64,000 bases of DNA from Anaerolineae bacterium (lineage in GTDB: Bacteria; Chloroflexota; Anaerolineae; DUEN01): NCBI GenBank assembly GCA_025060615.1, contig JANXBS010000013.1, positions 52,055 to 116,054 on the forward strand, in the 5' to 3' direction. A model generated the notes under the pieces. The model had not been told where the DNA came from. It did not search any database and saw nothing but the letters and a program-made list of their open reading frames with translations. Position 1 is the stretch's first letter. Each line of letters opens with the position of its first letter. Positions 8,792 to 17,238 of this stretch are shown piece by piece. A program made the translations under genes and the position numbers.

Positions 8792-8853
8792 TGACGGACG
8801 ACCATGGATGACGGCGAAGGAACTCTCGTCTTCATCTCAATCAGGTGATCGCC

Positions 8854-9513
8854 ATGCGATTTCGCAATACGCTCTTGACGCTGCTCATCTTTGCGCTGCT
8901 TGGAGGGTATGTCTATTTCTTTGAGATCAGAAACAAAAGTGGCTCTGAAGAGTCCACCCAGTCAGCCAACGTGCCCGTATGGGAGCTCCAGGCATCTGAG
9001 GTGGTCCAATTGGATGTCTCAGGGCCAGAGGGGCGGACCCGTCTGGCACGTACCAACCAGGATGCCCCATGGGAGCTGGTAGACCCGGAGACCGGGGCAA
9101 GGCAAGCGGCAGATGACGTCCGCGTGGACCGGATCGTGAGCTCGCTCGCCAGCCTGCAGGCCACGCGCGTCTTTACCAACACGCCCAACCTAGCCGAGTA
9201 TGGACTAGACGCGCCAGCCTGGCGCGCCGAACTCCGCCAGAGCAGCGGTGAGGTAAAGACACTTCAATGGGGAGATCAAACCCCGCAGGGATCCGCATAT
9301 TATGTCAAAAAAGGAGAGGAGGGAACCGTCTACGTGATCTCGGCGTTCACCATAGGGGATTTGGAACGTCTGGTGCGTGAACCGGCTTATCCGCCCACCC
9401 CGACGCCGACGGTCACCCCCACTGCGTCGGTGACCGTCACCGTCACGATCACATCCACGATCACGCCCACTGAAGTAGCGGTAACCGCCACACCGTTGGC
9501 AAATCAGGAGTAA
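8854..9513 (+). CDS. DUF4340 domain membrane-anchored protein
   Basis: Protein of 219 residues. An N-terminal helix (about 7-22) anchors it. The middle matches DUF4340: VWELQASEVVQLDV, then a W-L-P-E repeat and ADDVRVDRIVSSL. The tail from about residue 180 is Thr/Pro/Val-rich (TPTPTVTPT type), a likely cell-surface linker. DUF4340 proteins usually follow Gld_G-type genes, as here, and probably belong to the same envelope complex (inference). ATG at 8854 has AGGTGAT close upstream; a GTG at 8845 is an alternative start. Confidence 0.8.
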   Translation: MRFRNTLLTLLIFALLGGYVYFFEIRNKSGSEESTQSANVPVWELQASEVVQLDVSGPEGRTRLARTNQDAPWELVDPETGARQAADDVRVDRIVSSLASLQATRVFTNTPNLAEYGLDAPAWRAELRQSSGEVKTLQWGDQTPQGSAYYVKKGEEGTVYVISAFTIGDLERLVREPAYPPTPTPTVTPTASVTVTVTITSTITPTEVAVTATPLANQE

Positions 9514-9527
9514 GAACTCGTGACCAG

Positions 9528-9550
9528 CTTGCAGGCTTCGGGCCTGCAAG
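9528..9550 (+). promoter_or_regulatory. Hairpin between DUF4340 gene and sigma factor gene
   Basis: Perfect 9-bp inverted repeat CTTGCAGGC / GCCTGCAAG around TTCGG. No T-run follows. It lies between the stop at 9513 and the sigma-factor Shine-Dalgarno sequence, so it may be a partial terminator, a processing site or a stabiliser. Confidence 0.5.
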
Positions 9551-9591
9551 GGTTTGGGATAGATCAGGGAAAGAGAAGGAGAGGAGAAAAG

Positions 9592-10767
9592 TTGCAGAAG
9601 ACCACTGCTCGGGCTACAGCGTCATCAGTTACCGTGGAAACCATCCGGCGCCTTCTACGCCTTGGCCGGCAACAGGGCTACGTTACTTACGATGAGGTGA
9701 TGGAAGCGCTTCCAGAGGCCGAGACAGACCCCGAGGAAGTCGAAGAAGTGTTCACAGCCTTATACGAGTCCGGCATCGAGATCGTCCGCTCAGATGGCAA
9801 CGAGACGTCAGCCTTCTCCGCTGAATTGTTGGAAGATGATCTGGAGCCTGACCTGGAAGAGCTCGACACGAGCGACACGATCAGTCTGTACTTAAAGGAG
9901 ATCGGGCGTGTGCCATTGCTCACCGCCGAGGAGGAGGTCCAGCTGGCCAAGCGTATGGAACGTGGGCGGGCAGCTTGCCGCCAGCTTGCCCAGAACGTCT
10001 GCGATCCAGCCGAGCGCGAGGCGCTGCTGGAACAGGTCCGCGACGGTGAAAGGGCGCAACAGCACCTCATCGAGGCCAACTCGCGATTGGTGGTCAGCGT
10101 TGCCAAAAAATATATGGGGCGCGGCGTCCCGTTTCTGGATTTAATCCAGGAGGGGAACATCGGCCTTATCCGGGCGGTGAAAAAGTTCGACTATCGGCGC
10201 GGGTACAAGTTCAGCACCTATGCCACCTGGTGGATTCGGCAAGCGGTGACGCGCGCTATCGCCGATCAGGCCCGCACCATCCGCGTCCCAGTGCACATGT
10301 ATGAACAGATCAACCGGGTACACCGAACCAGCCGGCAATTGGCTCAGCAACTGGGGCGCGATCCCACTGTGGAGGAGATCGCAGCGGAGATGAGCGTGCC
10401 TCAAGAGAAAATCGAACAGGTAATCCAGGCCTCACAACATCCTCTGAGCCTGGAAACGCCCGTGGGCGAGGAAGAAGATTCCTTCCTGGGCGATTTCGTG
10501 GAGGACGAGAAGGCCCTATCGCCAGGCGACGAGGCAAGCCGGCGTATGCTACGGGAGGCCATTGATGAGATCCTGGAATCGTTAAGCCCGCGTGAGGTGC
10601 GCATCTTACAGATGCGCTTTGGCCTTTTGGACGGCTGTACACATACCCTGGAAGAAGTGGGACACAAGTTCGGCGTCACTCGCGAGCGTATACGCCAGAT
10701 CGAGGCTCAAGCCCTCAATCGGCTACGCCATCCCAGCCGCAGCCGGCGCTTACGCGAATATTTGTAG
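9592..10767 (+). CDS. rpoD: Principal RNA polymerase sigma factor (RpoD/SigA)
   Basis: Protein of 391 residues. A short region 1.1 (about 14-66) is followed by region 1.2 ([16 protein letters not shown], about 95-112). Region 2 follows with the highly conserved [16 protein letters not shown] and [14 protein letters not shown]. Region 3 is next, then region 4 ([18 protein letters not shown]) near the C-terminus. This directs core polymerase to housekeeping promoters, and the many TTGACA-17-TATAAT boxes in the window fit it. The start chosen is TTG at 9592, eight bases or fewer after a GGAGAGGAG purine tract. A GTG at 9520 is in frame but precedes the hairpin. Confidence 0.95.
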   Translation: MQKTTARATASSVTVETIRRLLRLGRQQGYVTYDEVMEALPEAETDPEEVEEVFTALYESGIEIVRSDGNETSAFSAELLEDDLEPDLEELDTSDTISLYLKEIGRVPLLTAEEEVQLAKRMERGRAACRQLAQNVCDPAEREALLEQVRDGERAQQHLIEANSRLVVSVAKKYMGRGVPFLDLIQEGNIGLIRAVKKFDYRRGYKFSTYATWWIRQAVTRAIADQARTIRVPVHMYEQINRVHRTSRQLAQQLGRDPTVEEIAAEMSVPQEKIEQVIQASQHPLSLETPVGEEEDSFLGDFVEDEKALSPGDEASRRMLREAIDEILESLSPREVRILQMRFGLLDGCTHTLEEVGHKFGVTRERIRQIEAQALNRLRHPSRSRRLREYL

Positions 10768-10797
10768 CGCATTGCACTGCCGGACGGCCTGACCTGA

Positions 10798-10827
10798 TTC
10801 GCCAAATCCGGCGAGGGATGCTATAAT
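10798..10827 (+). promoter_or_regulatory. Candidate promoter of the panB leader
   Basis: A perfect TATAAT at 10822-10827 is preceded, with an 18-base spacer, by TTCGCC (10798-10803), a modest -35 match. The transcript would start near 10834, exactly at the first pan-type stem. Confidence 0.55.
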
Positions 10828-10833
10828 CCATTT

Positions 10834-10914
10834 GCCACTGACCCACAAGTGGGCAGTGAGCGATGTCTCTAGGCACAATTGCGTCGCTTGGATCGCCGCG
10901 GCGACCGAGACGAC
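10834..10914 (+). ncRNA. Tandem pan-motif-type leader RNA of panB
   Basis: Two stem-loops share one layout. Stem 1 (10834-10861) pairs GC, then CACTG with CAGTG, then CCCAC with GTGGG. One unpaired A lies on each strand (10841 and 10859), separated by five-pair blocks. Stem 2 (10883-10914) pairs GTCG with CGAC, CTTGG with CCGAG and TCGCC with GGCGA, again with single bulged A at 10892 and 10910. The published pan RNA motif is found before panB in Chloroflexi, Firmicutes and deltaproteobacteria. It is described as often tandem, with conserved bulged adenosines. The match in position, architecture and phylum is strong, but I could not run a covariance model. The ligand, if any, is not known to me. 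Confidence 0.72.
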
Positions 10915-10956
10915 GGCATACGACACTGAGCATCTGTAGCGCGCTCATGTCCATAT

Positions 10957-10986
10957 GCCCCTCGGTTCGCCGAGGGGCTTTTGTTT
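10957..10986 (+). terminator. Intrinsic terminator / attenuator before panB
   Basis: Nine-bp stem GCCCCTCGG / CCGAGGGGC capped by TTCG and followed by TTTTGTTT. It lies between the tandem leader stems and the panB Shine-Dalgarno sequence, so it can stop transcription ahead of the operon. This is the arrangement expected of an attenuation switch. Confidence 0.8.
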
Positions 10987-10997
10987 GGGAGGCAGGC

Positions 10998-11870
10998 ATG
11001 ACGCGCAAGAAAACGACCATCCTTACCTTGCATGAGAAGAAGCAGCACGGTGAGCCGATCACCATGGTCACCGCCTACGACTATCCGAGCGCCCTCGTCG
11101 TGGACCGCGTGGGCATTGACTGTATCCTCGTTGGCGACTCGCTGGCGATGGTCGTGTTGGGCCATGAGTCCACCCTGCCGGTGACCATGGATGAGATGCT
11201 CCACCACTGCCGCGCCGTCCGTCGCGGCGCTCAATATGCATTCCTGATCGGCGACATGCCCTTTCTCTCCTACCAAGCCGATCGAGTTGAGGCCGTGCGC
11301 AACGCCGGCCGCTTCCTGAAAGAGGCGGGGATGGACGCGGTCAAGCTGGAAGGGGGGCGCGAGATGGCCGATACCGTGCGCGCCATCAGTGCCGCTGGTA
11401 TCCCGGTCGTCGGGCACATCGGCCTCACTCCTCAGTCGGTGAGCAAGCTGGGTGGCTATCGGCTGCAGGGGCGCACTGCTGAGGATGCCCGTCGGCTATG
11501 GGAAGATGCCGAAGCGTTGCAGGAGGCCGGCGCAGTGATGCTAGTCCTGGAGATGGTGCCCGATCGCGTCGCTGAGCAGATCTCCCGCCGGCTGCGCATC
11601 CCCACGATCGGCATCGGCGCCGGCCCAGGCTGCGACGGCCAGGTGCTGGTGTTGCATGATCTGTTGGGGATGTTCGACCGTTTCATACCGCGCTTCGTCA
11701 AGCGCTATGCCAACCTCTTCGCCGAGATGGAGCGCGCCCTGGCCGAGTACCGTGATGACGTCGTCCAACGGCGCTTCCCGGCGGCCGAACATGCTTTCGC
11801 CATGGACGATGCCGAGTGGGCGAAATGGTCACAGGAAATGGCGCAGTTAGGGGTGCTGGCTCGCCATTGA
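10998..11870 (+). CDS. panB: 3-methyl-2-oxobutanoate hydroxymethyltransferase
   Basis: Protein of 290 residues, close to the usual 260-285. It transfers a hydroxymethyl group from methylene-tetrahydrofolate to 2-oxoisovalerate, giving ketopantoate, the first committed step to pantothenate. Recognisable blocks are TMVTAYDYPSA, ILVGDSLAMVVLGHESTLPVT (metal-binding Asp), IGDMPF, VKLEGG, VGHIGLTPQS and IGIGAGPGCDGQVLV. ATG at 10998 follows GGAGG by seven bases. An in-frame extension to 10863 would run through the leader stems and terminator, so it was rejected. First gene of panB-panE-panC-panD-coaX. Confidence 0.96.
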   Translation: MTRKKTTILTLHEKKQHGEPITMVTAYDYPSALVVDRVGIDCILVGDSLAMVVLGHESTLPVTMDEMLHHCRAVRRGAQYAFLIGDMPFLSYQADRVEAVRNAGRFLKEAGMDAVKLEGGREMADTVRAISAAGIPVVGHIGLTPQSVSKLGGYRLQGRTAEDARRLWEDAEALQEAGAVMLVLEMVPDRVAEQISRRLRIPTIGIGAGPGCDGQVLVLHDLLGMFDRFIPRFVKRYANLFAEMERALAEYRDDVVQRRFPAAEHAFAMDDAEWAKWSQEMAQLGVLARH

Positions 11871-11881
11871 GGGTTGCAGAC

Positions 11882-12784
11882 ATGCGCGTGGTCATCCTGG
11901 GGACAGGAGCGCTAGGTTGCCTGTTTGCGGCGCGGCTATCCTTCCATGCCGAGGTGTGGATGCTGGGCACCTGGGCGGAGGGCGTGGCAGCCGTGCAGCG
12001 GGACGGCATCCACGTGGAGGAGCCAGACCATCCCTGGTTCGCCACTGTGCGTGCAACCGACGATCCAGCCGCAGTGGCTGCCGCAGACGTGGCCATGGTG
12101 CTCGTGAAGAGCTATCAGACCGAACGAGCAGCGAGCTGGGCGGCACAGGTCTTGGCCTGTGACGGTCTCGCGGTTACGTTGCAGAACGGGCTGGACAATG
12201 GCCCGCGGGTGGCCGCAGCGGTCGGCGAGGAGCGCACAGCGATCGGAGTGACGTTCGAGGGAGCCACATTGCTAGGGCCTGGTCACGTCCGCCACGCTGG
12301 CTGTGGCCCTACCTACATCAGTGCACCGCCGGCTGCGATGGGGCGTCTCATCGCCTTTGTCTCATTGTTACAAGAGGCTGGGTTCGACGCACACGTTACT
12401 TCAGAGGTCGAAGGGATGCTATGGGGCAAGGCCGTCGTTAACGCGGCGATCAACCCGCTCACCGCGCTATGGCGCGTCCCTAACGGCGAGCTGCTCGCCA
12501 ACCAGGATCGGCGAGCGCTGTTGGCGGCATTAGCACAAGAGGCAGCCGCCGTGGCCACGGCGCGCAGGGTAACGCTGCCATTCGATGATCCGGTGGCGCG
12601 CGTTGAGGCGGTCTGTCGAGCCACTGCAGCCAACCGCTCCTCGATGTTACAGGACGTGGACCGCGGCCGCCCTACGGAGATTGACAGCATCAACGGGATC
12701 ATCGTGGCGGAGGGCCGGCGATGGGGCATCTCCACCCCGGTGAACGAGGTCATATGGCGACTGGTCAGAGGTTTATCGAGATGA
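11882..12784 (+). CDS. panE: 2-dehydropantoate 2-reductase (ketopantoate reductase)
   Basis: Protein of 300 residues. It reduces ketopantoate to pantoate with NADPH. The nucleotide motif GTGALGCLFA is at residues 7-16, followed by LVKSYQT, LQNGLDNG and the catalytic region EGMLWGKAVVNAAINPLTA. The C-terminal domain has SMLQDVDRGRPTEID, typical of the ApbA/PanE family. The start at 11882 lies 11 bases after panB. A longer frame from 11816 would overlap panB. It sits between panB and panC, which settles the substrate more firmly than sequence alone would. Confidence 0.93.
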   Translation: MRVVILGTGALGCLFAARLSFHAEVWMLGTWAEGVAAVQRDGIHVEEPDHPWFATVRATDDPAAVAAADVAMVLVKSYQTERAASWAAQVLACDGLAVTLQNGLDNGPRVAAAVGEERTAIGVTFEGATLLGPGHVRHAGCGPTYISAPPAAMGRLIAFVSLLQEAGFDAHVTSEVEGMLWGKAVVNAAINPLTALWRVPNGELLANQDRRALLAALAQEAAAVATARRVTLPFDDPVARVEAVCRATAANRSSMLQDVDRGRPTEIDSINGIIVAEGRRWGISTPVNEVIWRLVRGLSR

Positions 12785-12802
12785 ACGAGAGGAGATGCAA
12801 CC

Positions 12803-13645
12803 ATGTACGTCGTTGAAACCGTCGCTGATGTCCGTCGCATCCGTCGTGAGCTGATGGGTAGTTGGGGCCTGGTGCCGACGATGGGCTATCTGCACGAAGG
12901 CCACCTGTCGCTGGTGCGGCGTGCCCGCGCTGAGAACGATCACGTGGGCGTTTCGATTTTCGTCAACCCAACTCAGTTTGGCCCTCACGAGGACCTGGCC
13001 GCCTACCCGCGTGACCTACCGCGCGATCTGGAGCTGTTACGTCAGGAAAACGTGGACTTGGTGTGGGCTCCACCCGTGGAGGAAGTGTACCCTCCGGGGT
13101 ATCAGACCTATGTCATCGTGGAGGAGGTGGCCAGACCTCTAGAGGGCACGGCGCGGCCAGGGCACTTTCGCGGCGTGGCCACCATCGTCGCCAAGCTCTT
13201 CAACGTGTTCCAACCAGACCGCGCCTATTTCGGCCAGAAGGACGCCCAGCAGGTGGTGGTGATCCGGCAGATGGCGCGCGATCTGAACTTCCCGCTGGAG
13301 ATCGTGGTCTGCCCCACCGTGCGTGAGGCCGATGGCCTGGCGATGTCCTCTCGCAACGTGTATTTGACGCCGGAGCAGCGGGCGGCCGCGCCGGTGTTAT
13401 ACCGAGCCCTCTGCGCCGCCCGTGATGCCTGGCTGGCCGGCCAGTATGACGGCGAGCAGCTCCGTCAGATCATGCGATCCGTGTTGGGCACAGAGCCGCT
13501 CGCCCAGGTCGAGTACGTCAGCGCGGCCGATCCACACACGCTGGCCGAGCTGGGGGACGCGCGGCGCGGGGTGTTGCTCTCCATGGCAGTGCGCATCGGC
13601 AGGGCACGGCTGATCGACAACCTGCTGCTTGAGGGCGAGGCATAG
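12803..13645 (+). CDS. panC: Pantothenate synthetase (pantoate-beta-alanine ligase)
   Basis: Protein of 280 residues, the standard length. It joins pantoate and beta-alanine with ATP to form pantothenate, through a pantoyl-adenylate. Motifs seen are [15 protein letters not shown] (HIGH-type ATP site), [43 protein letters not shown] and the MSSRN loop (KMSKS-like). The start has GAGGAG ten bases upstream. Downstream panD makes its beta-alanine substrate. Confidence 0.97.
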   Translation: MYVVETVADVRRIRRELMGSWGLVPTMGYLHEGHLSLVRRARAENDHVGVSIFVNPTQFGPHEDLAAYPRDLPRDLELLRQENVDLVWAPPVEEVYPPGYQTYVIVEEVARPLEGTARPGHFRGVATIVAKLFNVFQPDRAYFGQKDAQQVVVIRQMARDLNFPLEIVVCPTVREADGLAMSSRNVYLTPEQRAAAPVLYRALCAARDAWLAGQYDGEQLRQIMRSVLGTEPLAQVEYVSAADPHTLAELGDARRGVLLSMAVRIGRARLIDNLLLEGEA

Positions 13646-13668
13646 GAATTCGGGCTCGGAGAAAGGCT

Positions 13669-14055
13669 ATGATGCGAACACTGCTGTTTGCGAAGATCCA
13701 TCGTGCGACGGTGACCGCGGCTAACATCCACTACATCGGCTCGATCACCATAGACAGCGAGCTATTACAGGCGTCGGGCATCCGCCCGTACGAGCGGGTG
13801 CAGGTGGTGGACGTGGACAACGGCGAGCGGCTGGAGACGTATGTGATCGCAGGGCCGGCCGGCAGCGGCGCGATCGAGCTGAACGGCGCAGCGGCGCGGC
13901 GGATCCATGTGGGCGACAAGGTGATCATTATGGCCTATGCTCAGGTAGCCGAGCCACTACCGGAGGATTGGGCGCCGACTGTGGTGTTGGTGGATGAGCG
14001 CAACCGCGTCACCGAAATCCGCCGCGCGGAGAAGGCCGGCGAGGTGATCATGTAA
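13669..14055 (+). CDS. panD: Aspartate 1-decarboxylase (pyruvoyl enzyme)
   Basis: Protein of 128 residues, as in E. coli. It converts L-aspartate to beta-alanine. With the start at 13669, the self-cleavage pair falls at Gly24-Ser25 (HYIGSITID), the same position as in the characterised enzyme. The serine becomes the pyruvoyl group. The start motif [14 protein letters not shown] is conserved. A second ATG directly follows the first; numbering favours the first. No panM/panZ-type maturation factor is visible, which is normal outside enterobacteria. Confidence 0.96.
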   Translation: MMRTLLFAKIHRATVTAANIHYIGSITIDSELLQASGIRPYERVQVVDVDNGERLETYVIAGPAGSGAIELNGAAARRIHVGDKVIIMAYAQVAEPLPEDWAPTVVLVDERNRVTEIRRAEKAGEVIM

Positions 14056-14128
14056 GGCTCATGATCGACATCCAGACCTCGGTTTCAAACCGATGCTGAC
14101 AGTTGAGGCCTAATGCTAAGGAGCTGAT

Positions 14129-14893
14129 ATGTTGCTTGCCATTGATGTCGGCAATACCAATGTCACCATCGGCGCGTATCGGGGGGAGCGACTGCACGCG
14201 CACTGGCGCATCGCCACCGTACACGATCGCATGCCCGACGAGTACGGCATCCTCCTAGCCCAGCTTTTCGCGCACCGGGGGCTGCGGCCGGATGAGGTCA
14301 CAGGCGTCGCCATCGCCAGCGTAGTGCCACCGCTGACGCGCATCTTTCGGGAGGTGAGCCAGCGCTATTTCGGGCAGGATCCGCTCGTCGTGGATGCCGG
14401 GGTGAAGACCGGCGTGCGCATCCGTTATGAGAACCCGCGGGAGGTAGGGGCCGATCGCGTGGTGGACTGTGCGGCCGTTCAGCACAAATACGGCGGCCCC
14501 GCCTGCGTGGTGGACTTCGGGACGGCCACCACATTTGACGCCATCTCGCGTGAGGGAGACTACCTAGGAGGTGCCATCGCCCCTGGCATCGGGATTGCCG
14601 CCGAGGCGCTGTTCGCTCGCGCCGCCAAGCTGTACCGGGTGGAGATCGCCCCGCCGGCCAGGGTGATCGGGACCAACACCGTGATGGCTATGCAGTCGGG
14701 CATCTTCTACGGCTACGTGGCCCTGGTGGAGGGGATGATCGCCCGCTTCCGCCGAGAGCTAGGAGAGGATATGAAAGTCATCGCCACAGGTGGGCTGGCC
14801 GAGCTAATAGCTCAGGAGACCAAGGAAATCCAATATGTGGACCCCTGGCTGACGCTGGATGGCCTGCGCATCGTGTACGCTATGAACCGATGA
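14129..14893 (+). CDS. coaX: Type III pantothenate kinase
   Basis: Protein of 254 residues. It phosphorylates pantothenate to 4'-phosphopantothenate, the first step of coenzyme A synthesis. Type III features are DVGNTNVTIG (phosphate loop, residues 5-14), VGADRVVDCAAV and VVDFGTATTFDAIS. The family is feedback-insensitive to CoA in characterised members. TAAGGAG lies seven bases before the ATG. The 3' end overlaps the convergent DUF72 gene by 14 bases. It completes a route from ketoisovalerate to phosphopantothenate in one operon. Confidence 0.95.
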   Translation: MLLAIDVGNTNVTIGAYRGERLHAHWRIATVHDRMPDEYGILLAQLFAHRGLRPDEVTGVAIASVVPPLTRIFREVSQRYFGQDPLVVDAGVKTGVRIRYENPREVGADRVVDCAAVQHKYGGPACVVDFGTATTFDAISREGDYLGGAIAPGIGIAAEALFARAAKLYRVEIAPPARVIGTNTVMAMQSGIFYGYVALVEGMIARFRRELGEDMKVIATGGLAELIAQETKEIQYVDPWLTLDGLRIVYAMNR

Positions 14894-15602
14894 CCCGCCG
14901 GGCCAACTCTTGAAAGCGGATGGCGTCGTCCCACATGGTGATGTTGTTGAAAAGGCAGTACACCTCCTCGAAGGCCTGACACCAAGCGAGGAGTTGGCTC
15001 AGGTCATCATCGGTGTACTGATAGCCATAGCCAGTCCGGCCGTGCAGCCGAAAATAAGCCGTGCCAGCGGTGACAGGAAGGCCGTAAAATGGGTCTACTG
15101 CGTGAATCAGCCCATATGTCTGGCAGAGCTCGCAGACTAGATCAGGGGGCCATGCGCCGCGCGGCTCCCACGCCAGCCGCAAGCCGTCGCGCTGAACGGT
15201 GGACAGAAATCCGCGCAGGTTGTGGACGTGCTCCTCGGTGGGAGAGAAGCTGGCCGGGCATTGGAGGAGGATCACGCGGGCTTGCAGGGCCTGGGCGATC
15301 TCGCGGGTGCGCTCCCAGGCGGCGAGGACCTGGGGCGTTGGTCGAAACGAGCCGTAGCTTTGCATTGGGGCATCAAGCCGAAGCCGGGCCTTGCGGTAGG
15401 TCGGCGACGACGGCTCATGGGTGATCAATTGCCAGGCCTTGAGCGTGAACTCGAAGCCTGGCGGAGCCTGCGTACGCCAACGCTGCGCTGTAGCAGTTTG
15501 GGGTGGCCTGTAAAACGTCTGTTGGATCTCGACGACAGAGAAACGAGCGAAGTAAGTGGGCCGACTTTGCGGGAATCCGCAGCAACCAATCTTCAGATTC
15601 AT
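14880..15602 (-). CDS. DUF72 family protein (TIM-barrel-like)
   Basis: Protein of 240 residues. It begins KIGCCGFP, followed by EIQQTFYRPP, FEFTLKAWQLITH and late blocks YFRLHGRTG and VYCLFNN, all typical of DUF72 (YecE-like) proteins. The fold is a TIM-like barrel. The biochemical role is unknown, although a link to nucleic-acid metabolism has been suggested for some members. It lies downstream of hpf on the same strand with a strong hairpin between them, so it may be co-transcribed at a lower level. Confidence 0.87.
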   Translation of the reverse strand: MNLKIGCCGFPQSRPTYFARFSVVEIQQTFYRPPQTATAQRWRTQAPPGFEFTLKAWQLITHEPSSPTYRKARLRLDAPMQSYGSFRPTPQVLAAWERTREIAQALQARVILLQCPASFSPTEEHVHNLRGFLSTVQRDGLRLAWEPRGAWPPDLVCELCQTYGLIHAVDPFYGLPVTAGTAYFRLHGRTGYGYQYTDDDLSQLLAWCQAFEEVYCLFNNITMWDDAIRFQELARRVIGS

Positions 15603-15614
15603 TTGTGACTCGCC

Positions 15615-15656
15615 GGGGCCTGCACAAATGCCTTCGGGGGCATCTGTACAGGCCCC
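15615..15656 (-). promoter_or_regulatory. Long hairpin between hpf and the DUF72 gene
   Basis: GGGGCCTG (15615-15622) pairs with CAGGCCCC (15649-15656). The stem continues inward through ACA/TGT and ATGCC/GGCAT with two mismatches around a TTCGGG loop. On the minus strand no T-run follows; on the plus strand TTCTTGCTCT follows. It may act as a weak terminator or stabiliser downstream of hpf. Confidence 0.55.
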
Positions 15657-15665
15657 TTCTTGCTC

Positions 15666-16211
15666 TCAGCCCAACTCCGGCTGCAGTAGGCCGTAGTTGC
15701 CGTCTTTGCGCCGATAGACCACGTTTACGCTTTCCGTTTCGGTGTTAAAGAAGACATAAAAGTCGTGCCCTAGCAATTCCATCTGCTCAACAGCCTCTTC
15801 CGGGCTCATCGGGATCATAGAGAAGCGCTTCACGCGCACGATGCGAGGAGCTTCTTCCTCTACAGCTTCCTCGGCTGTGGCGGGGAAGATCTCCGCCTCA
15901 GTGCGGGTACGCTTATCCCACCGCTTCCCCTTGTACCGGTCAATCTGGCGATACATCTTGTCCACGACGGCATCAATGGACGCAAAGATATCATGTGACT
16001 TCTCCTCGGCTCGCAAGATCGTACGGTCCGTGCGGATGGTGATCTGTGCTACCTGCCGTTGCTGCGCGTTCTTGGTCTTCTCCGAAGAGAGCTCTACCCG
16101 AGCTTCCTGAATGTTGGGGAGGTACCGATCAAGCCGCCCCGTCTTTTTCTCTACATACTGCCGTAGCCAATCAGTCACCTCGATATTCTTACCCTGAATG
16201 ATCAGCTGCAT
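15666..16211 (-). CDS. hpf: Ribosome hibernation promoting factor, long form
   Basis: Protein of 181 residues. The N-terminal domain (1-105) starts MQLIIQGKNIEVTDWLRQYVEKK and keeps the RaiA/HPF basic pattern. The C-terminal domain (about 125-178) has IVRVKRFSMIPMSPEEA and DFYVFFNTETESVNVVYRRKDG, which dimerises ribosomes into 100S particles in long-form HPF species. It acts in the cytoplasm at the decoding centre in stationary phase or stress. A promoter with optimal spacing lies at 16295-16323. Confidence 0.95.
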   Translation of the reverse strand: MQLIIQGKNIEVTDWLRQYVEKKTGRLDRYLPNIQEARVELSSEKTKNAQQRQVAQITIRTDRTILRAEEKSHDIFASIDAVVDKMYRQIDRYKGKRWDKRTRTEAEIFPATAEEAVEEEAPRIVRVKRFSMIPMSPEEAVEQMELLGHDFYVFFNTETESVNVVYRRKDGNYGLLQPELG

Positions 16212-16294
16212 ATGAACACTCCTGGAGATCGGTTGGGATGCCTTCGGCTACTGAGCTTGCTCAATGGATTTTTGCCGAGCAACATCTTGATTAG

Positions 16295-16323
16295 ATTGTA
16301 CGAATCTGGCTGAGCACTGTCAA
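16295..16323 (-). promoter_or_regulatory. Sigma-70 promoter of hpf
   Basis: On the minus strand, perfect TTGACA (16318-16323), 17 bases and TACAAT (16295-16300). The transcript starts near 16288, leaving an untranslated leader of about 77 bases. The leader can form a GCTC / GAGC stem around 16256-16284. Confidence 0.8.
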
Positions 16324-16367
16324 AGCGATAGCCGGTTTGTAACCGTAGGATTCTGGAGCCGGCGTTA

Positions 16368-17132
16368 CTACATTCGGTCTGGCAACATCTCTGGCCGCGT
16401 CGGGTCCCAAACGGCGCGAGCCAACGTGTACGCGAAGACCTGGGCCGCGCCGCTCTGCCACAGAACCTCAGCACAGGCAGAGAGTGTGGCCGCCGTAGTG
16501 CAGACGTCGTCTATCAGCACTGGCCGACGTCCTCGCATGGAAGCCGGCCCTGCCGTAAAGGCGCCGGCCACGTTCGCTCGGCGAGACCGCGCGTCCAGGT
16601 GCACTTGGGGTTGAGTAGCCCGCACCCGATAAATTGCATCGCAGACTACTGACAGTCCGATCCGTTTTCCTAGTTCCTCGGCCAGCAACCTGGCCTGGTT
16701 GTATCCCCGCTCGCGTTCGCGGGCCCTGTGCAAGGGGACCGGGACCAGGCAGTCACCGCCCTGTATCGTCTCAGGCCAAGCCTGCGCCATCCAAGCCCCC
16801 AACGGCTGAGCTAAACTTCGCTGCCCCTTGTACTTGAGATGGTGAATCGCCAGACGAAGGGAGCCCTCGAAGACAGCCGCCGAGCGGATCGCAGATAAGG
16901 GGGGAGGGTCGCAGCGGCAGATGGGGCACACCTTGCGGCCGAGCATGGGACGGCCACATCGCTCGCAGATGGGCGTGGGGACAGGCGAGATAGCAGCTTG
17001 GCACTGAAGGCACAGCGAGACTCCCCACTGGCCACAGCTAACGCAGCGCGGCGGGAAAATTACGTCTAGCAATGCTTGATATAAGCGATCCAGGCCTCTC
17101 ACGGCCAAGGTTGACAGCAGAGGCAGCGACAT
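16368..17132 (-). CDS. ComF family phosphoribosyltransferase-like protein
   Basis: Protein of 254 residues. The first 75 hold a double zinc ribbon: CVSCG, CLQC, CERCGRPML and CPIC. The type I phosphoribosyltransferase fold follows, with VPVPLHRARERERGYNQA and the PRPP-binding loop VLIDDVCTTAATL near residue 210. ComF proteins act in DNA uptake and processing during natural transformation, but the family is broad and competence here is not shown. ATG at 17132 was preferred over an in-frame extension to 17294 that lacks family features. Confidence 0.88.
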   Translation of the reverse strand: MSLPLLSTLAVRGLDRLYQALLDVIFPPRCVSCGQWGVSLCLQCQAAISPVPTPICERCGRPMLGRKVCPICRCDPPPLSAIRSAAVFEGSLRLAIHHLKYKGQRSLAQPLGAWMAQAWPETIQGGDCLVPVPLHRARERERGYNQARLLAEELGKRIGLSVVCDAIYRVRATQPQVHLDARSRRANVAGAFTAGPASMRGRRPVLIDDVCTTAATLSACAEVLWQSGAAQVFAYTLARAVWDPTRPEMLPDRM

Positions 17133-17238
17133 AGCGAGCGGTTCGGACTCACCGATCGTCGGATGGCTGTGACATCGTTCAGAGGTGGTAAGCTTATACG
17201 TTGGGCTCACTTCAGAGCTTGCGGCCTTTAGGTCACGG

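Noticed and set aside
10834..10986. 6S RNA gene between rpoD and panB
   Set aside because: The transcript has two separate short stems with matching bulges rather than one long rod with a central bubble, and it precedes panB, so a pan-type leader fits better.
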